Source of the DNA: Pseudomonadota bacterium
GTDB lineage: Bacteria > Pseudomonadota > Alphaproteobacteria > Rhizobiales > Hyphomicrobiaceae
Reading direction: 5' to 3'
DNA length: 64,000 nucleotides
NCBI GenBank assembly: GCA_023423275.1
Contig: JAFAFW010000053.1
Span: 1 to 64,000, forward strand
Shown one piece after another: positions 25,739 through 34,468 of this stretch. Numbering within the stretch: the stretch's first letter is position 1; every line of letters starts with the position of its first letter. A program made the translations under genes and the position numbers. The notes beneath the pieces are model-generated. The model was not told where the DNA came from. It made no database searches and saw nothing but the letters and a program-made list of their open reading frames with translations.

Positions 25739-26536
25739 ATGGCTTACGTACGATCCGATTTCGACGCGCGTAGCAACACGGCTGTGCCGAGGATCCGGCA
25801 GATCAAAGTTGCTGATCTCACCGACGCGCTACGCCGGGGGTTCGACGACCTCATGGCGATGCCCACATTCGCCATTTTCGTCATCGTGATCTATCCGGTG
25901 ATCGGTCTTCTGCTGATGCGGTTGACCTTCGGCTATGAGTTGCTGCCACTCCTGTTTCCGCTGGTCGCGGGCTTTCCTCTCATTGCACCGTTCGCGGCCC
26001 TTGGTCTCTACGAACTGAGCCGGCGCCGTGAGCAGGGCCTGCCTGTCTCCTGGGCGGCGCTGGACGACATCAGCTCATCACGCATCCGCGCCGCGCTGAC
26101 GATGGGATTGATCCTGCTCGGAATCTTCATGGTGTGGATGGGCGTCGCAGCGGTGCTCTACAATCTTGTGTTCGGAAACTGGGTGCCGCCATCAGTCGAG
26201 GCATTCCTGCATGAGGTTTTCACGACGCGTGCAGGTCTGACTCTGATTATATTGGGCTGCGGCGCCGGATTGTTGTTCGCGATCCTGACGTTTGCGATCA
26301 GCGCCATCTCGTTTCCGATGGTTCTGGATCGTGACGTCGATGCGCTGACGGCGATGAAGACGTCGGTCCGGGCCGTCAGCGAAAATCCGGTGACCATGGG
26401 CGTATGGGCCCTGATCATCGCCGGCGCGCTGGTGCTTGGATCGCTTCCGTTCTTCATCGGACTGATCGTCGTCCTGCCCCTCCTCGGGCATGCGACCTGG
26501 CATGTTTACCGGAAAGTGGTCGAGCCGGCGTCGTAA
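25739..26536 (+). CDS. DUF2189 integral membrane protein (copy 1)
   Basis: Inner-membrane protein of 265 residues with about six helices. The N-terminal 30 residues are cytoplasmic (VPRIRQIKVADLTDALRRGFDDL), then the helices begin. Family marks are the middle PLIAPFAALGLYELSRRREQG, the late FAISAISFPMVLDRDVDALTAM and the C-terminal LPLLGHATWHVYRKVV. A second DUF2189 gene lies at 51233-52054 with the same marks. A strong AGGAGG site lies just before the ATG. The gene ends 15 bases from the convergent dehydratase. The family function is not established. Confidence 0.88.
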   Translation: MAYVRSDFDARSNTAVPRIRQIKVADLTDALRRGFDDLMAMPTFAIFVIVIYPVIGLLLMRLTFGYELLPLLFPLVAGFPLIAPFAALGLYELSRRREQGLPVSWAALDDISSSRIRAALTMGLILLGIFMVWMGVAAVLYNLVFGNWVPPSVEAFLHEVFTTRAGLTLIILGCGAGLLFAILTFAISAISFPMVLDRDVDALTAMKTSVRAVSENPVTMGVWALIIAGALVLGSLPFFIGLIVVLPLLGHATWHVYRKVVEPAS

Positions 26537-26551
26537 GGCCGGGCAGCCCGG

Positions 26552-27532
26552 TCAGCCCTGGATGATCCTGGCGAAGTGGGCCGGATCGATGCTGCCTCCC
26601 GTAAGCACGGCCGCGATCGTCCGTCCGGCCGTCGGCAATTTGCCGCTCAGGATGGCTGCTAGCGAAACCGCCCCGCCCGGCTCCACAACCAGCTTCAATT
26701 CCTCGAATGCGAACCGGATCGCCGCGCGCACTTCGTCGTCCGTCACCACAAGGCCGCCCGACAGGTTTGCCTTGGCGAGGGGAAACGTGATCTCGCCGGG
26801 CGATGGCGCCAGCAGCGCATCGCAGATCGATCCCGATGTTTTGGAATTGCGTTCGCGCTTTCCGCTGGCGAGAGATCGCGTGAGGTCATCAAAGCCTTCC
26901 GGCTCGACACACATCACATTCACGGAGGGATCGGCGTGCTTCGCTGCGAGTGCAATGCCAGTGACGATGCCGCCGCCCGAACAACCGCACAGGATCGTGT
27001 CCGGCTTGGCCCCCGCAGCCTCCGCCTGTTCCATCAGCTCCAGACCGACCGTACCCTGGCCACTGACGACATCGAAATGATCGTAGGGCGGAATGAACGC
27101 AGCCTGGCGTTCCTTGCACAGCGCAATCGCCATGGCGTCGCGGTCATCCGTATCGCGATTGTAGAACGTGACGTCCGCACCGAAGGCCCGCGTCCGATCG
27201 ACCTTCATCGCCGGTGCGTCTTGCGGCATCACCACGAGAGATTTCAAACCACACAACGTCGCTGCAGCTGCTACACCCTGCGCGTGATTACCGGATGAGC
27301 ATGCCACTACGCCGCCGGGATATTGCGTCCGGTCGACCTGAGAGATCGCGTTGTAGGCGCCTCGGAACTTGAACGACCCGACGCGCTGCATGGTCTCGGC
27401 TTTGAGCAGAATGCGTCCGCCGGTGCGCGCATTGAGCGTCGGATGCTCGATCAACGGGGTCCTGACGGCGAGAGAACCAATCCGTTCGGAAGCGGCGACG
27501 ACATCATCGTAGGTCGGCAGACGAGGCTGCAT
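26552..27532 (-). CDS. Threonine/serine dehydratase (PLP fold type II)
   Basis: Enzyme of 326 residues that deaminates threonine to 2-oxobutyrate, or acts as a serine dehydratase/racemase. The PLP lysine is in GSFKFRGAYNAIS (about residues 50-62), preceded by TPLIEHPTLN; SSGNHAQGVA is the substrate loop and CGCSGGGIVTG is the phosphate loop. There is no C-terminal ACT regulatory domain, so it is a catabolic or short biosynthetic type. The ATG at 27532 with GGAG ten bases upstream is preferred to the much longer frame up to 27856, whose extra 108 residues are not conserved-looking. Confidence 0.9.
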   Translation of the reverse strand: MQPRLPTYDDVVAASERIGSLAVRTPLIEHPTLNARTGGRILLKAETMQRVGSFKFRGAYNAISQVDRTQYPGGVVACSSGNHAQGVAAAATLCGLKSLVVMPQDAPAMKVDRTRAFGADVTFYNRDTDDRDAMAIALCKERQAAFIPPYDHFDVVSGQGTVGLELMEQAEAAGAKPDTILCGCSGGGIVTGIALAAKHADPSVNVMCVEPEGFDDLTRSLASGKRERNSKTSGSICDALLAPSPGEITFPLAKANLSGGLVVTDDEVRAAIRFAFEELKLVVEPGGAVSLAAILSGKLPTAGRTIAAVLTGGSIDPAHFARIIQG

Positions 27533-27650
27533 GAGTATTAGGCTCCGATGTCCATATGAAGCCGGCGCGGGCGCGGCGGCGGCACAATAGGCGAAACTGC
27601 GCGCGAAACACAGACCCAATTGCGACCCGCTCCGAAAGTGCCGGCATAAA

Positions 27651-27688
27651 AAAACCGGCCAGAGACACGGTTGTCCCTGGCCGGTTTT
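27651..27688 (-). terminator. Intrinsic terminator between thiD and the dehydratase gene
   Basis: Stem 27651-27665 pairs with 27674-27688 (AAAACCGGCCAG against CTGGCCGGTTTT, extended by three bases with one mismatch) around an 8-base loop. Read on the minus strand it is followed by a run of seven or more T, so it would stop leftward transcripts from thiD about 210 bases after its stop codon. The rest of 27533-27900 has no gene. Confidence 0.75.
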
Positions 27689-27900
27689 CCACGGCAAGCC
27701 GAATGCTGTCGACCGCATCCGGCCGCTCCCCCCGGAGCTTAGCGCTGCCTTCCGGCAACGATGAGAGGATGTGTGTACCCGCTCAGTGATTCCGCTTGTC
27801 TTTCTGTCAGTTATGGGGATCGGGCACAAGGGGTGCGGCTGAGATGCCATGCCCATGATGCCGATTCGTCACAAGTTTTTCCGGAACGGCGCGAGGTTTC

Positions 27901-28734
27901 TCACGCGGGAGGATCATGCCGTTTGGCGGCGAAGAGATGGTCCACCGGACCACTGCCTCGGCCAACGCGCAGGTCCGCGCCAGCTTCCAGCGCGCGCCAG
28001 ACATAGAGCTTCGCGCGCTCGACAGCCCGCTCCAATGTCTCGCCTGAAGCCAGGAGTGCGGCGACCGAAGCCGCGAGCGTGCAGCCCGTCCCGTGCGTGT
28101 TCGGAGTCGCTAGACGGGGCATCGACAGACGCTTCACGCCAGCATCGCTCAACAGGATGTCGGTGGCTTCATCCTGTGTGCCGTGTCCACCTTTGAGCAT
28201 AACGGCACCGCATCCCAGCGCCTTCAGACGATGGGCTTGATCGATCATAGCCGCTTCATCGCGTGCCTCCGGCATATCCAGCAGCCGCGCTGCTTCCGGC
28301 AGGTTCGGAGTCACCAGGGCTGCGCGCGGAATGAGCTTCGTTTTCAGAGCGCCGATTGCGGCCGGATCGAGCAGCACGTCTCCGCTGGTCGCAACCATCA
28401 CCGGATCGCAGACCAGCGGGAGAGACGTCTGTGTCGCCAAGGCGTCTGCGACGGCGGTGATGATTTCGGCATTGGCCAGCATTCCGGTCTTGGCGGCGCC
28501 CACGGCAAGATCCGAAAAAACCGACGTCATCTGGGCGCTGACGAATTCAGCGGGCACTGCAAAAACGGCATCGACCCCGCGCGTATTCTGAGCGGTCAGC
28601 GCCGTCAGCACCGACGCGCCATAAACGCCAAAGGCACAGAAAGTCTTGAGATCTGCCTGAATCCCGGCTCCGCCCGAGCTATCGGATCCGGCGATGGTCA
28701 AGGCAATGGGCGTGCGCTGCTTGTTATCGGTCAT
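27901..28734 (-). CDS. thiD: Hydroxymethylpyrimidine/phosphomethylpyrimidine kinase ThiD
   Basis: Ribokinase-fold kinase of 277 residues that phosphorylates HMP and HMP-phosphate in the pyrimidine branch of thiamine synthesis. ALTIAGSDSSGGAGIQADLKTF near the start is the ThiD hallmark. GASVLTALTAQNT, KTGMLANAEII, CDPVMVATSGD, and NLPEAARLL follow. NTHGTGCTLAASVAA contains the anion hole and catalytic Asp-region equivalent of this family. No other thi gene is adjacent and no riboswitch lies in the 48 bases before its start. Confidence 0.96.
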   Translation of the reverse strand: MTDNKQRTPIALTIAGSDSSGGAGIQADLKTFCAFGVYGASVLTALTAQNTRGVDAVFAVPAEFVSAQMTSVFSDLAVGAAKTGMLANAEIITAVADALATQTSLPLVCDPVMVATSGDVLLDPAAIGALKTKLIPRAALVTPNLPEAARLLDMPEARDEAAMIDQAHRLKALGCGAVMLKGGHGTQDEATDILLSDAGVKRLSMPRLATPNTHGTGCTLAASVAALLASGETLERAVERAKLYVWRALEAGADLRVGRGSGPVDHLFAAKRHDPPA

Positions 28735-28782
28735 GCCAATCCGTTGAGTTCTCGCCCGTCTGAAGGACGCATACTCTCTCGA

Positions 28783-29583
28783 TCAGTTGCCTGCTCCCTG
28801 CCGCAGGATGTCTGTCTGCAACGATTTCGGCGTGAATTGCTCTTCGATCATCGCGAGACCAGGAAATGTATCGATCATCCATTGCCCCAGCCAGTTCATC
28901 GATCCGCTGAGGAACATGATGCCGGTGATGATCAGCACGACGCCCATCGCCTTCTCGACAAGACCCAGATGACGGCGAAACCGCTTGAAAAACGACAGGA
29001 ACGGCCCGATCGCAACGGCAGCCAGGACGAAGGGTATCCCCAATCCCAAGGAATAAACGAAAAGCAGACTGACCCCTGCCCCAAGACTCGCCTCATTGGC
29101 GGCCAGAGCCAGCACAGTTGCGAGGATCGGTCCAATGCACGGCGTCCAACCAAACGCAAAGGCGAGACCGATAACGTAGGCGCCGACGAGCCCGATGCCC
29201 TCCATCTCATGGTGGTAGCGCTTCTCCTTGTAGAACAGGGAGATCGGCAGAACGCCGAGAAAATGCAGTCCGAACAGCAGGATCACGACGCCGGCGACGA
29301 TCGACAGTTCGTGCCGGTACGTCTGGATCAACTGCCCGAATACGGAAGCGCCAGCTCCGAGCCCGACGAAAACCGTCGTGAAGCCGAGCACAAAGAGAAC
29401 AGCGCCAAATATAATCCGCCGCCGCAACTGCGGTTCGAGCTGGCTATCCTCAGCAGCCAGACTGACCGTGGTGCCCCCCAGATACCCCAGATAGGGCGGT
29501 ACCAGTGGAAGCACGCACGGACTGAGGAAGCTGACCAGCCCCGCCAGTGCTACGCCGAGATAGATATGAGCATCCATGAACAC
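28783..29583 (-). CDS. ccdA: Cytochrome c biogenesis / thiol-disulfide transporter CcdA
   Basis: Six-helix inner-membrane protein of 266 residues that carries reducing equivalents across the membrane for cytochrome c maturation and periplasmic thiols. The two conserved redox cysteines are in SFLSPCVLPLVPPYLGYLGG (first helix) and GWTPCIGPILATVL (fourth helix), the usual duplicated half-CcdA layout. Length and order are normal. It lies 86 bases after recA ends and 48 bases before thiD begins, all on the minus strand. Confidence 0.95.
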   Translation of the reverse strand: MFMDAHIYLGVALAGLVSFLSPCVLPLVPPYLGYLGGTTVSLAAEDSQLEPQLRRRIIFGAVLFVLGFTTVFVGLGAGASVFGQLIQTYRHELSIVAGVVILLFGLHFLGVLPISLFYKEKRYHHEMEGIGLVGAYVIGLAFAFGWTPCIGPILATVLALAANEASLGAGVSLLFVYSLGLGIPFVLAAVAIGPFLSFFKRFRRHLGLVEKAMGVVLIITGIMFLSGSMNWLGQWMIDTFPGLAMIEEQFTPKSLQTDILRQGAGN

Positions 29584-29669
29584 GATGCCTTATACCGCCA
29601 CGAAACCGCGATCCAAAGCCCGTCCATGTCGCATCGTTCGTCCCGGCAATAAGTTGCCGTCAGCCAAGC

Positions 29670-30806
29670 TCACCGCTTGCCGCGCGCCTTGGTGAGAGCC
29701 GGGGCATCATCGCCCTCAAGATCTGGTCCCTCAGTCGCCTCGATCGCCTCATCGCCTTCTGGCTGCGCCAGCATGGCATCCACGATCAACCCGGCGTTCT
29801 GCCGGACGGTTTTTTCAATGCTGGCCGCAATCTGCGGATTTTCCTTCAGGAAATTCTTGGTGTTCTCGCGTCCTTGGCCGATACGCTGGCCATCGAAGGA
29901 GAACCAAGCCCCGGACTTCTCGACGATGCCGGCTTTCACGCCAAGATCGACGATCTCACCCATCCGCGAGATACCTTCGCCGTACATGATGTCGAACTCG
30001 ACCTGCTTGAAGGGCGGCGCCACCTTATTCTTGACCACCTTCACACGGGTCTGGTTGCCAACCACCTCATCGCGTTCCTTGATCTGCCCGATCCGGCGAA
30101 TATCGAGGCGCACGGACGAATAGAATTTCAGCGCGTTGCCGCCCGTCGTCGTCTCCGGATTTCCGAACATGATGCCGATCTTCATGCGGATCTGGTTGAT
30201 GAAGATCACCATGCACTTCGATTTGGAGATCGACGCCGTCAGCTTGCGCAGCGCCTTGCTCATCAGGCGCGCCTGCATGCCGGGCTGCATATCGCCCATC
30301 TCGCCTTCGAGTTCGGCTTTCGGCGTCAATGCCGCCACCGAGTCGACCACCAGGACATCGATGGCCCCGGAGCGCACAAGCGTATCGGCTATTTCAAGCG
30401 CCTGCTCGCCGTCGTCCGGCTGCGAAATCAGCACGTCCTCCACCTTTACGCCGAGTTTCTTGGCGTAGACGGGGTCCAGCGCGTGCTCGGCATCGACGAA
30501 GCCGCAGATGCCACCCTTCTTCTGCGATTCCGCAATCACGTGCAGGGCGAGCGTCGTCTTGCCGGACGATTCCGGACCGTAAATCTCGATGATGCGGCCG
30601 CGGGGCAGACCACCGATGCCGAGCGCAATATCGAGACCCAGCGACCCGGTGGGCACCGCTTCCACATCGATGGACCGGTCATTGGCGCCGAGCCGCATGA
30701 TCGAGCCCTTGCCGAAATTCTTCTCGATCTGCGACAGCGCTGCCTCGAGCGCCTTCTGCTTGTCCATGGTCTCTTCCTCGACGACTCGAAGGTGCGGCGT
30801 TGGCAT
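29670..30806 (-). CDS. recA: Recombinase RecA
   Basis: DNA strand-exchange ATPase and SOS co-protease of 378 residues. Walker A GPESSGKT, the segment FVDAEHALDP, Walker B LVVDSVAALTP, FINQIRMKIGIMFGNPETTTGG (loop L2) and the conserved KNKVAPPFKQVEFDIMYGEGIS are all present. The C-terminal tail is acidic and variable, as usual. I chose the ATG at 30806 because MPTPHLRVVEEE matches the start of rhizobial RecA proteins and has an AGGGTGAG ribosome-binding site; the longer frame from 30842 adds a Cys-containing stretch not seen in RecA. A candidate LexA box lies 49-63 bases upstream. Confidence 0.98.
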   Translation of the reverse strand: MPTPHLRVVEEETMDKQKALEAALSQIEKNFGKGSIMRLGANDRSIDVEAVPTGSLGLDIALGIGGLPRGRIIEIYGPESSGKTTLALHVIAESQKKGGICGFVDAEHALDPVYAKKLGVKVEDVLISQPDDGEQALEIADTLVRSGAIDVLVVDSVAALTPKAELEGEMGDMQPGMQARLMSKALRKLTASISKSKCMVIFINQIRMKIGIMFGNPETTTGGNALKFYSSVRLDIRRIGQIKERDEVVGNQTRVKVVKNKVAPPFKQVEFDIMYGEGISRMGEIVDLGVKAGIVEKSGAWFSFDGQRIGQGRENTKNFLKENPQIAASIEKTVRQNAGLIVDAMLAQPEGDEAIEATEGPDLEGDDAPALTKARGKR

Positions 30807-30854
30807 TTGGCTCACCCTAGGGCAGGAGTTGCAGATCAGCAATTAACCGTTCTT

Positions 30855-30869
30855 GTACCCTTTTTGTTC
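30855..30869. promoter_or_regulatory. Candidate LexA (SOS) box upstream of recA
   Basis: GTAC at 30855-30858, seven bases, then GTTC at 30866-30869, one mismatch from the alphaproteobacterial GTTC-N7-GTTC box. It lies just upstream of the recA start, where a repressor could block the promoter. An additional GTTC stands at 30849-30852, and a weaker GTTC-N7-ATTC lies at 30934-30948. Confidence 0.45.
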
Positions 30870-30904
30870 TGATTTGTCCATATTCCATCAACTTGCTGAT
30901 CCAC

Positions 30905-30930
30905 AAAAGAAAGTGGATTTACTTTCTTTT
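30905..30930. repeat. AT-rich perfect inverted repeat between cckA and recA
   Basis: AAAAGAAAGT at 30905-30914 and its exact complement ACTTTCTTTT at 30921-30930, with a 6-base spacer. Three more T follow on the plus strand. On the minus strand it lies about 90 bases after the cckA stop. The stem is AT-rich, so it is a weak terminator at best; an operator or promoter-region element is equally possible. Confidence 0.5.
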
Positions 30931-31016
30931 TTTGTTCTCAGTGCATTCGCATCGCGGCTTGGCGGCCACATCTGCGCCATGCCTTCCGAATCGCACACGA
31001 GGCAAGCTGGCGACCG

Positions 31017-33563
31017 TCAGTGCGCCAGCTCTTCCTTCACCTTCGCGGCAAGCTGGGCGAGCGAGAACGGCTTCTGCAGGAACGCAAACTTCGCGTCCTC
31101 ATCGAGCGAGTTCTTGAACGCGTCATCCGGGTAGCCCGACATGAAGATGATCTTCAGATCGGGATTGGTCTCGCGCATCACCTTGTACATGCTGGGACCG
31201 TCCATCTCCGGCATGATGACGTCGCTGACGACGAGATCGACAGGCTGGTCAGCCTCATCCATGACCTCCAGGGCCTCGGCTCCGGTCGACGCCTCCAGGA
31301 CATCATAGCCCTGCCGCTTCAGCGCCTCGACGGCGAAGCTGCGCACAGCGTCCTCGTCCTCCACCAGCAGAACACGTCCGGCACCGGTCAGATCGCGATG
31401 ACGCTCCTTCTTGGCGGCCTTGGCGGTGATGGCTTCGGCGACCGCCACCTCGTCGACCTCATGGCGCGGCAGGTAGATGCGGAAGGTCGTGCCTTTGCCG
31501 ACCGTGCTGTCGACGAAGATGTAGCCACCCGTTTGCTTGACGATGCCATAGACCTGGGCAAGACCCAGCCCGGTGCCCTTGCCGACGCTCTTGGTGGTGA
31601 AGAACGGCTCGAAGATCTTCTCCTGGATCTCCGGCGACATCCCCTGGCCGGAATCCTCGACCTCGATCATCACGTATTCGCCGACCGGCAAGCCGAGATT
31701 ATCGAGCTTCAGGCTTTCGCGCTCCGGGACGTTGCGGGTGCGGATGGTGAGCTGGCCGCCTTCCGGCATGGCGTCGCGCGCATTGACGGCCAGGTTGACG
31801 ATCACCGACTCCAGCCGGCTCCGGTCCGCCTTGACGAACCACAGATCACGGCCGGGCAGGATCCTCAGCTCGACCTTCTCGCCCAGCGTCCGGTTGAGCA
31901 TCATCGAGGTATCGGTCAGCGTTTCGCTCAGCTGCAGCACTTCCGGCTGCAGCGTCTGGCGCCGCGAGAAGGCGAGAAGCTGGCTGACGAGTTCCGCTGC
32001 GCGCTCGGCGCTCGACTTGATGTTGATGATGTTCCGGTACGGCGGGTCGCTCGGCCGATGCGTCTGCAGCAGGAGATCCGAGAAGCCGATGATCGCAGTC
32101 AGTACGTTATTGAAATCGTGCGCGATCCCGCCCGCGAGCTGGCCCACGGCCTCCATCTTCTGGCTCTGGGCAAATTTCAGTTCGAGCGCCTTCAGCTCCG
32201 TCGCATCGATGACGTAGAGCACCGCGGACTCGGCGCCGGAGCTGCGCGACAACGTGCTGAAGAACACGCGGCGCGTGAACTCATGCGCCTCGCCGATGCT
32301 GATTTCCAATGGCTGGATATTGGCCTTGCCCGACAGGGCATCGCGCAGCGCAGCCTCGACGGCAGCGCGCTTATCGGCATCGACGCCACGCGTCAGAACA
32401 TCCAGAGCGGTTTCGGACTGGCCGATCTTGCCGTCATGCAGGAGGCGCGCGAACGCGGCGTTGGAACTCGCGATCTTGCCTTCGGCGTTGACGGTGGCGA
32501 TCCCGAACGGCGCAGACTGGAAGAAGCGCGTGAAGCGCACTTCTGCCGGCCGCGCATTGCTCGGCGCCTCGTCCTCGACAACCCGTTCGAGAATGACTGC
32601 TGAAAAGCCTTCGGCATGGCCGGATTGCACGCGCGGAACGACGATCAGGCTGGCGGGCCACGTACGACCGTCCTCGCGTACGAGATCGAGGTCGATCCGC
32701 TGCGGGGTATCGGTCGCGTCACGGGCCATCGCACGCAACAAAACCGCGCCATCGCCGGAAACGATGTCCGTAAGCTTCAGTCCGCGCACCAGGGCTCCGG
32801 CACTGAGGCCGAGCCAATGGGCGAGCGCATCGTTGATGTATTCGATGCCGGCGTCCTCGTCGGCGACCATCAAACCGATCGGCATGGCCTCGTAGTGTCC
32901 GAGGGTGGCCTCCAGCGACCGCAGCGTCTCGACCTCGCGACGGCGTTCGTCGGTGATGTCGGTGATCCGCCACAGCACGACAGGGCCGGTCTCATCCAGT
33001 CCGAGCGGCGTATCGACGGGTGTCACGCCGAGGCGGAACCAGCGTGAGTGCCGTTGCCCGGCCACGATGGTCCTGAGCCGGACCTCTTCGGTCCTGCTCT
33101 CGTTACGTGCTGCAGCGCGCGCCAGCCTGAACAGGGCTTCGGAAGCCTGCGGCTCGCCTGCGAACAGGGACTCGAGCGCGCTCACGTGCGCGAACTTCGC
33201 CGGAGCGACCAGCGTGTCGAAGGCCGGGTTTGCGTAAAGGCGGCGTCCCTCCAGGGTCGTGATGCACAGCCCGTCGCTGAAGCCCTTGGCCAGGGCAGCG
33301 ACAACCTCGCCATCCGTCTTGCGTTCCGCAACGCGAATGTGACCGGCGGCCAGACCGAAAAGGAAGAAAACGCCGAGCGTGGCCAGAAAGGCCATCAGCG
33401 TCAGCATCAGCGGCTCAGTGGTGTCGAACGAAAGCACCGCCAACACCGCGAGCGTGCCGGCAAGCGCGGCCGCGCAGAGAGCCATCAGGCCCCCGCCTCC
33501 TTTTCCTGGCATCAGCGGATTGCCAGCAGCAATCGATGCCGGCTGCGTGTCGCTCTCCCGCAT
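31017..33563 (-). CDS. cckA: Cell-cycle hybrid histidine kinase CckA
   Basis: Membrane hybrid kinase of about 848 residues. In alphaproteobacteria CckA drives phosphate through ChpT to CtrA and controls the cell cycle. Two helices near the N-terminus (GLMALCAAALAG region and LMLTLMAFLATLGVFFLF) anchor it. PAS-type sensor domains follow, then the dimerisation helix with GGIAHDFNNVLTAIIGFSDLLL (phospho-His), the ATPase boxes NLAVNARDAMPEGG, DSGQGM and GKGTGLGLAQVYGIV, and a C-terminal receiver with VLLVEDEDAVRSFA and SDVIMPEMDGPSMY (phospho-Asp). The frame also opens 23 codons earlier at 33632; no clear ribosome site separates the two starts. Confidence 0.93.
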   Translation of the reverse strand: MRESDTQPASIAAGNPLMPGKGGGGLMALCAAALAGTLAVLAVLSFDTTEPLMLTLMAFLATLGVFFLFGLAAGHIRVAERKTDGEVVAALAKGFSDGLCITTLEGRRLYANPAFDTLVAPAKFAHVSALESLFAGEPQASEALFRLARAAARNESRTEEVRLRTIVAGQRHSRWFRLGVTPVDTPLGLDETGPVVLWRITDITDERRREVETLRSLEATLGHYEAMPIGLMVADEDAGIEYINDALAHWLGLSAGALVRGLKLTDIVSGDGAVLLRAMARDATDTPQRIDLDLVREDGRTWPASLIVVPRVQSGHAEGFSAVILERVVEDEAPSNARPAEVRFTRFFQSAPFGIATVNAEGKIASSNAAFARLLHDGKIGQSETALDVLTRGVDADKRAAVEAALRDALSGKANIQPLEISIGEAHEFTRRVFFSTLSRSSGAESAVLYVIDATELKALELKFAQSQKMEAVGQLAGGIAHDFNNVLTAIIGFSDLLLQTHRPSDPPYRNIINIKSSAERAAELVSQLLAFSRRQTLQPEVLQLSETLTDTSMMLNRTLGEKVELRILPGRDLWFVKADRSRLESVIVNLAVNARDAMPEGGQLTIRTRNVPERESLKLDNLGLPVGEYVMIEVEDSGQGMSPEIQEKIFEPFFTTKSVGKGTGLGLAQVYGIVKQTGGYIFVDSTVGKGTTFRIYLPRHEVDEVAVAEAITAKAAKKERHRDLTGAGRVLLVEDEDAVRSFAVEALKRQGYDVLEASTGAEALEVMDEADQPVDLVVSDVIMPEMDGPSMYKVMRETNPDLKIIFMSGYPDDAFKNSLDEDAKFAFLQKPFSLAQLAAKVKEELAH

Positions 33564-33967
33564 AGCGGGGCAAATTAGCTGATTCTGCGAACGGTCAACG
33601 CGTCCGGCGATCAACAGCATACTCTTACTCACAACTCGTGCACATTGTACGCCGGATACAACCCGTCATCGCGATGTGCAGTGCTTCACGCCCCGAAAGG
33701 GCTCATTCACTGCAACCTTTCGGTCATCTGGGTAAAAATTGCGTTGCCGAACGTTCCGATCTCGCGTTTCTCAGCCGGGGATATCGCGAGTTGTCGACCC
33801 AACAGGGTTAATCTGGCGCAAGAAGCAGGCTATATCTCCCCCGCGACAGTACGACAGGCCGAGTCGGGGGATGTTGGGTTCCGGTTGCCCTCGCAACGCC
33901 ACATGACGGGTGCACCCCTCGCGACAGGGATCAAGAGGAGCGCAAGCATTGCTTGCGTTGGATCATC

Positions 33968-34369
33968 ATGGAATTTCTTTCCTGGCTGCTGTTTATCGTC
34001 TTCATTGCTGCCTTGCTGGTCGTCGGCGGACTGCTGTTGCGCGGCTATCTGACAACCGGCTCGACCACCAGCGCTTTCAAGGATGCCTTGTCGGGAAATT
34101 TCTTCGCGGCCCGCCCGCCCAAACGGCTTGAAGTGATCGATCAGGCCAATGTCGACGGGCGCCGCAAGCTGCTGCTGATCCGTCGCGACGGCATCGAGCA
34201 CCTGATCATGACCGGCGGCCCGGTCGACGTGGTGATCGAGACCGGCATCCCGAGCATGGGCCGCAGCAAATCGGACGTTACCGTTCCGGACACCGGAGCC
34301 GGTGAGGCGAGCACCGCAATCTATCAGCATGCTCCCCTGCCCCTTCCCAAGGCCGTTGGAGAGAACTGA
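33968..34369 (+). CDS. FliO-like flagellar biosynthesis protein
   Basis: Protein of 133 residues with a single N-terminal membrane helix (WLLFIVFIAALLVVGGLLL) and a soluble beta-rich domain: LEVIDQANVDGRRKLLLIRRDGIEHLIMTGGPVDVVIETGI. That segment is the FliO-type domain, which helps assemble the flagellar export gate. I chose the ATG at 33968; the frame opens five codons earlier. It is divergent from cckA. There are no other flagellar genes here, so the flagellar role is by family only. Confidence 0.72.
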   Translation: MEFLSWLLFIVFIAALLVVGGLLLRGYLTTGSTTSAFKDALSGNFFAARPPKRLEVIDQANVDGRRKLLLIRRDGIEHLIMTGGPVDVVIETGIPSMGRSKSDVTVPDTGAGEASTAIYQHAPLPLPKAVGEN

Positions 34370-34468
34370 AAATTCCGTTTCGCGGCCCCGCGACCCTCCA
34401 TCCCACAACCACCGGCCGCCCCAGCAAACATCCAGCAGCCGCGCCGCGCGGTGTTCGCCGGAGGACGT

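Noticed and set aside
27830..27848. GGGGTGC directly followed by GGCTGAGA, two core segments of the TPP riboswitch, on the plus strand near thiD.
   Set aside because: The P3 element between the two segments and the CCTGAT...GCGNAGGGA part are absent, and it points away from any thiamine gene; thiD is on the other strand with its end here. It is at most a remnant or a chance match.
27533..27856. N-terminal extension of the threonine dehydratase.
   Set aside because: The extra 108 residues are not dehydratase-like, and the ATG at 27532 has a proper GGAG ribosome site; the extension would also run through the thiD terminator hairpin.
33640..33960. Possible CtrA sites (TTAA-N7-TTAA) between cckA and the FliO-like gene.
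   Set aside because: Only a single half-site GTTAAT is present; no full motif was found.
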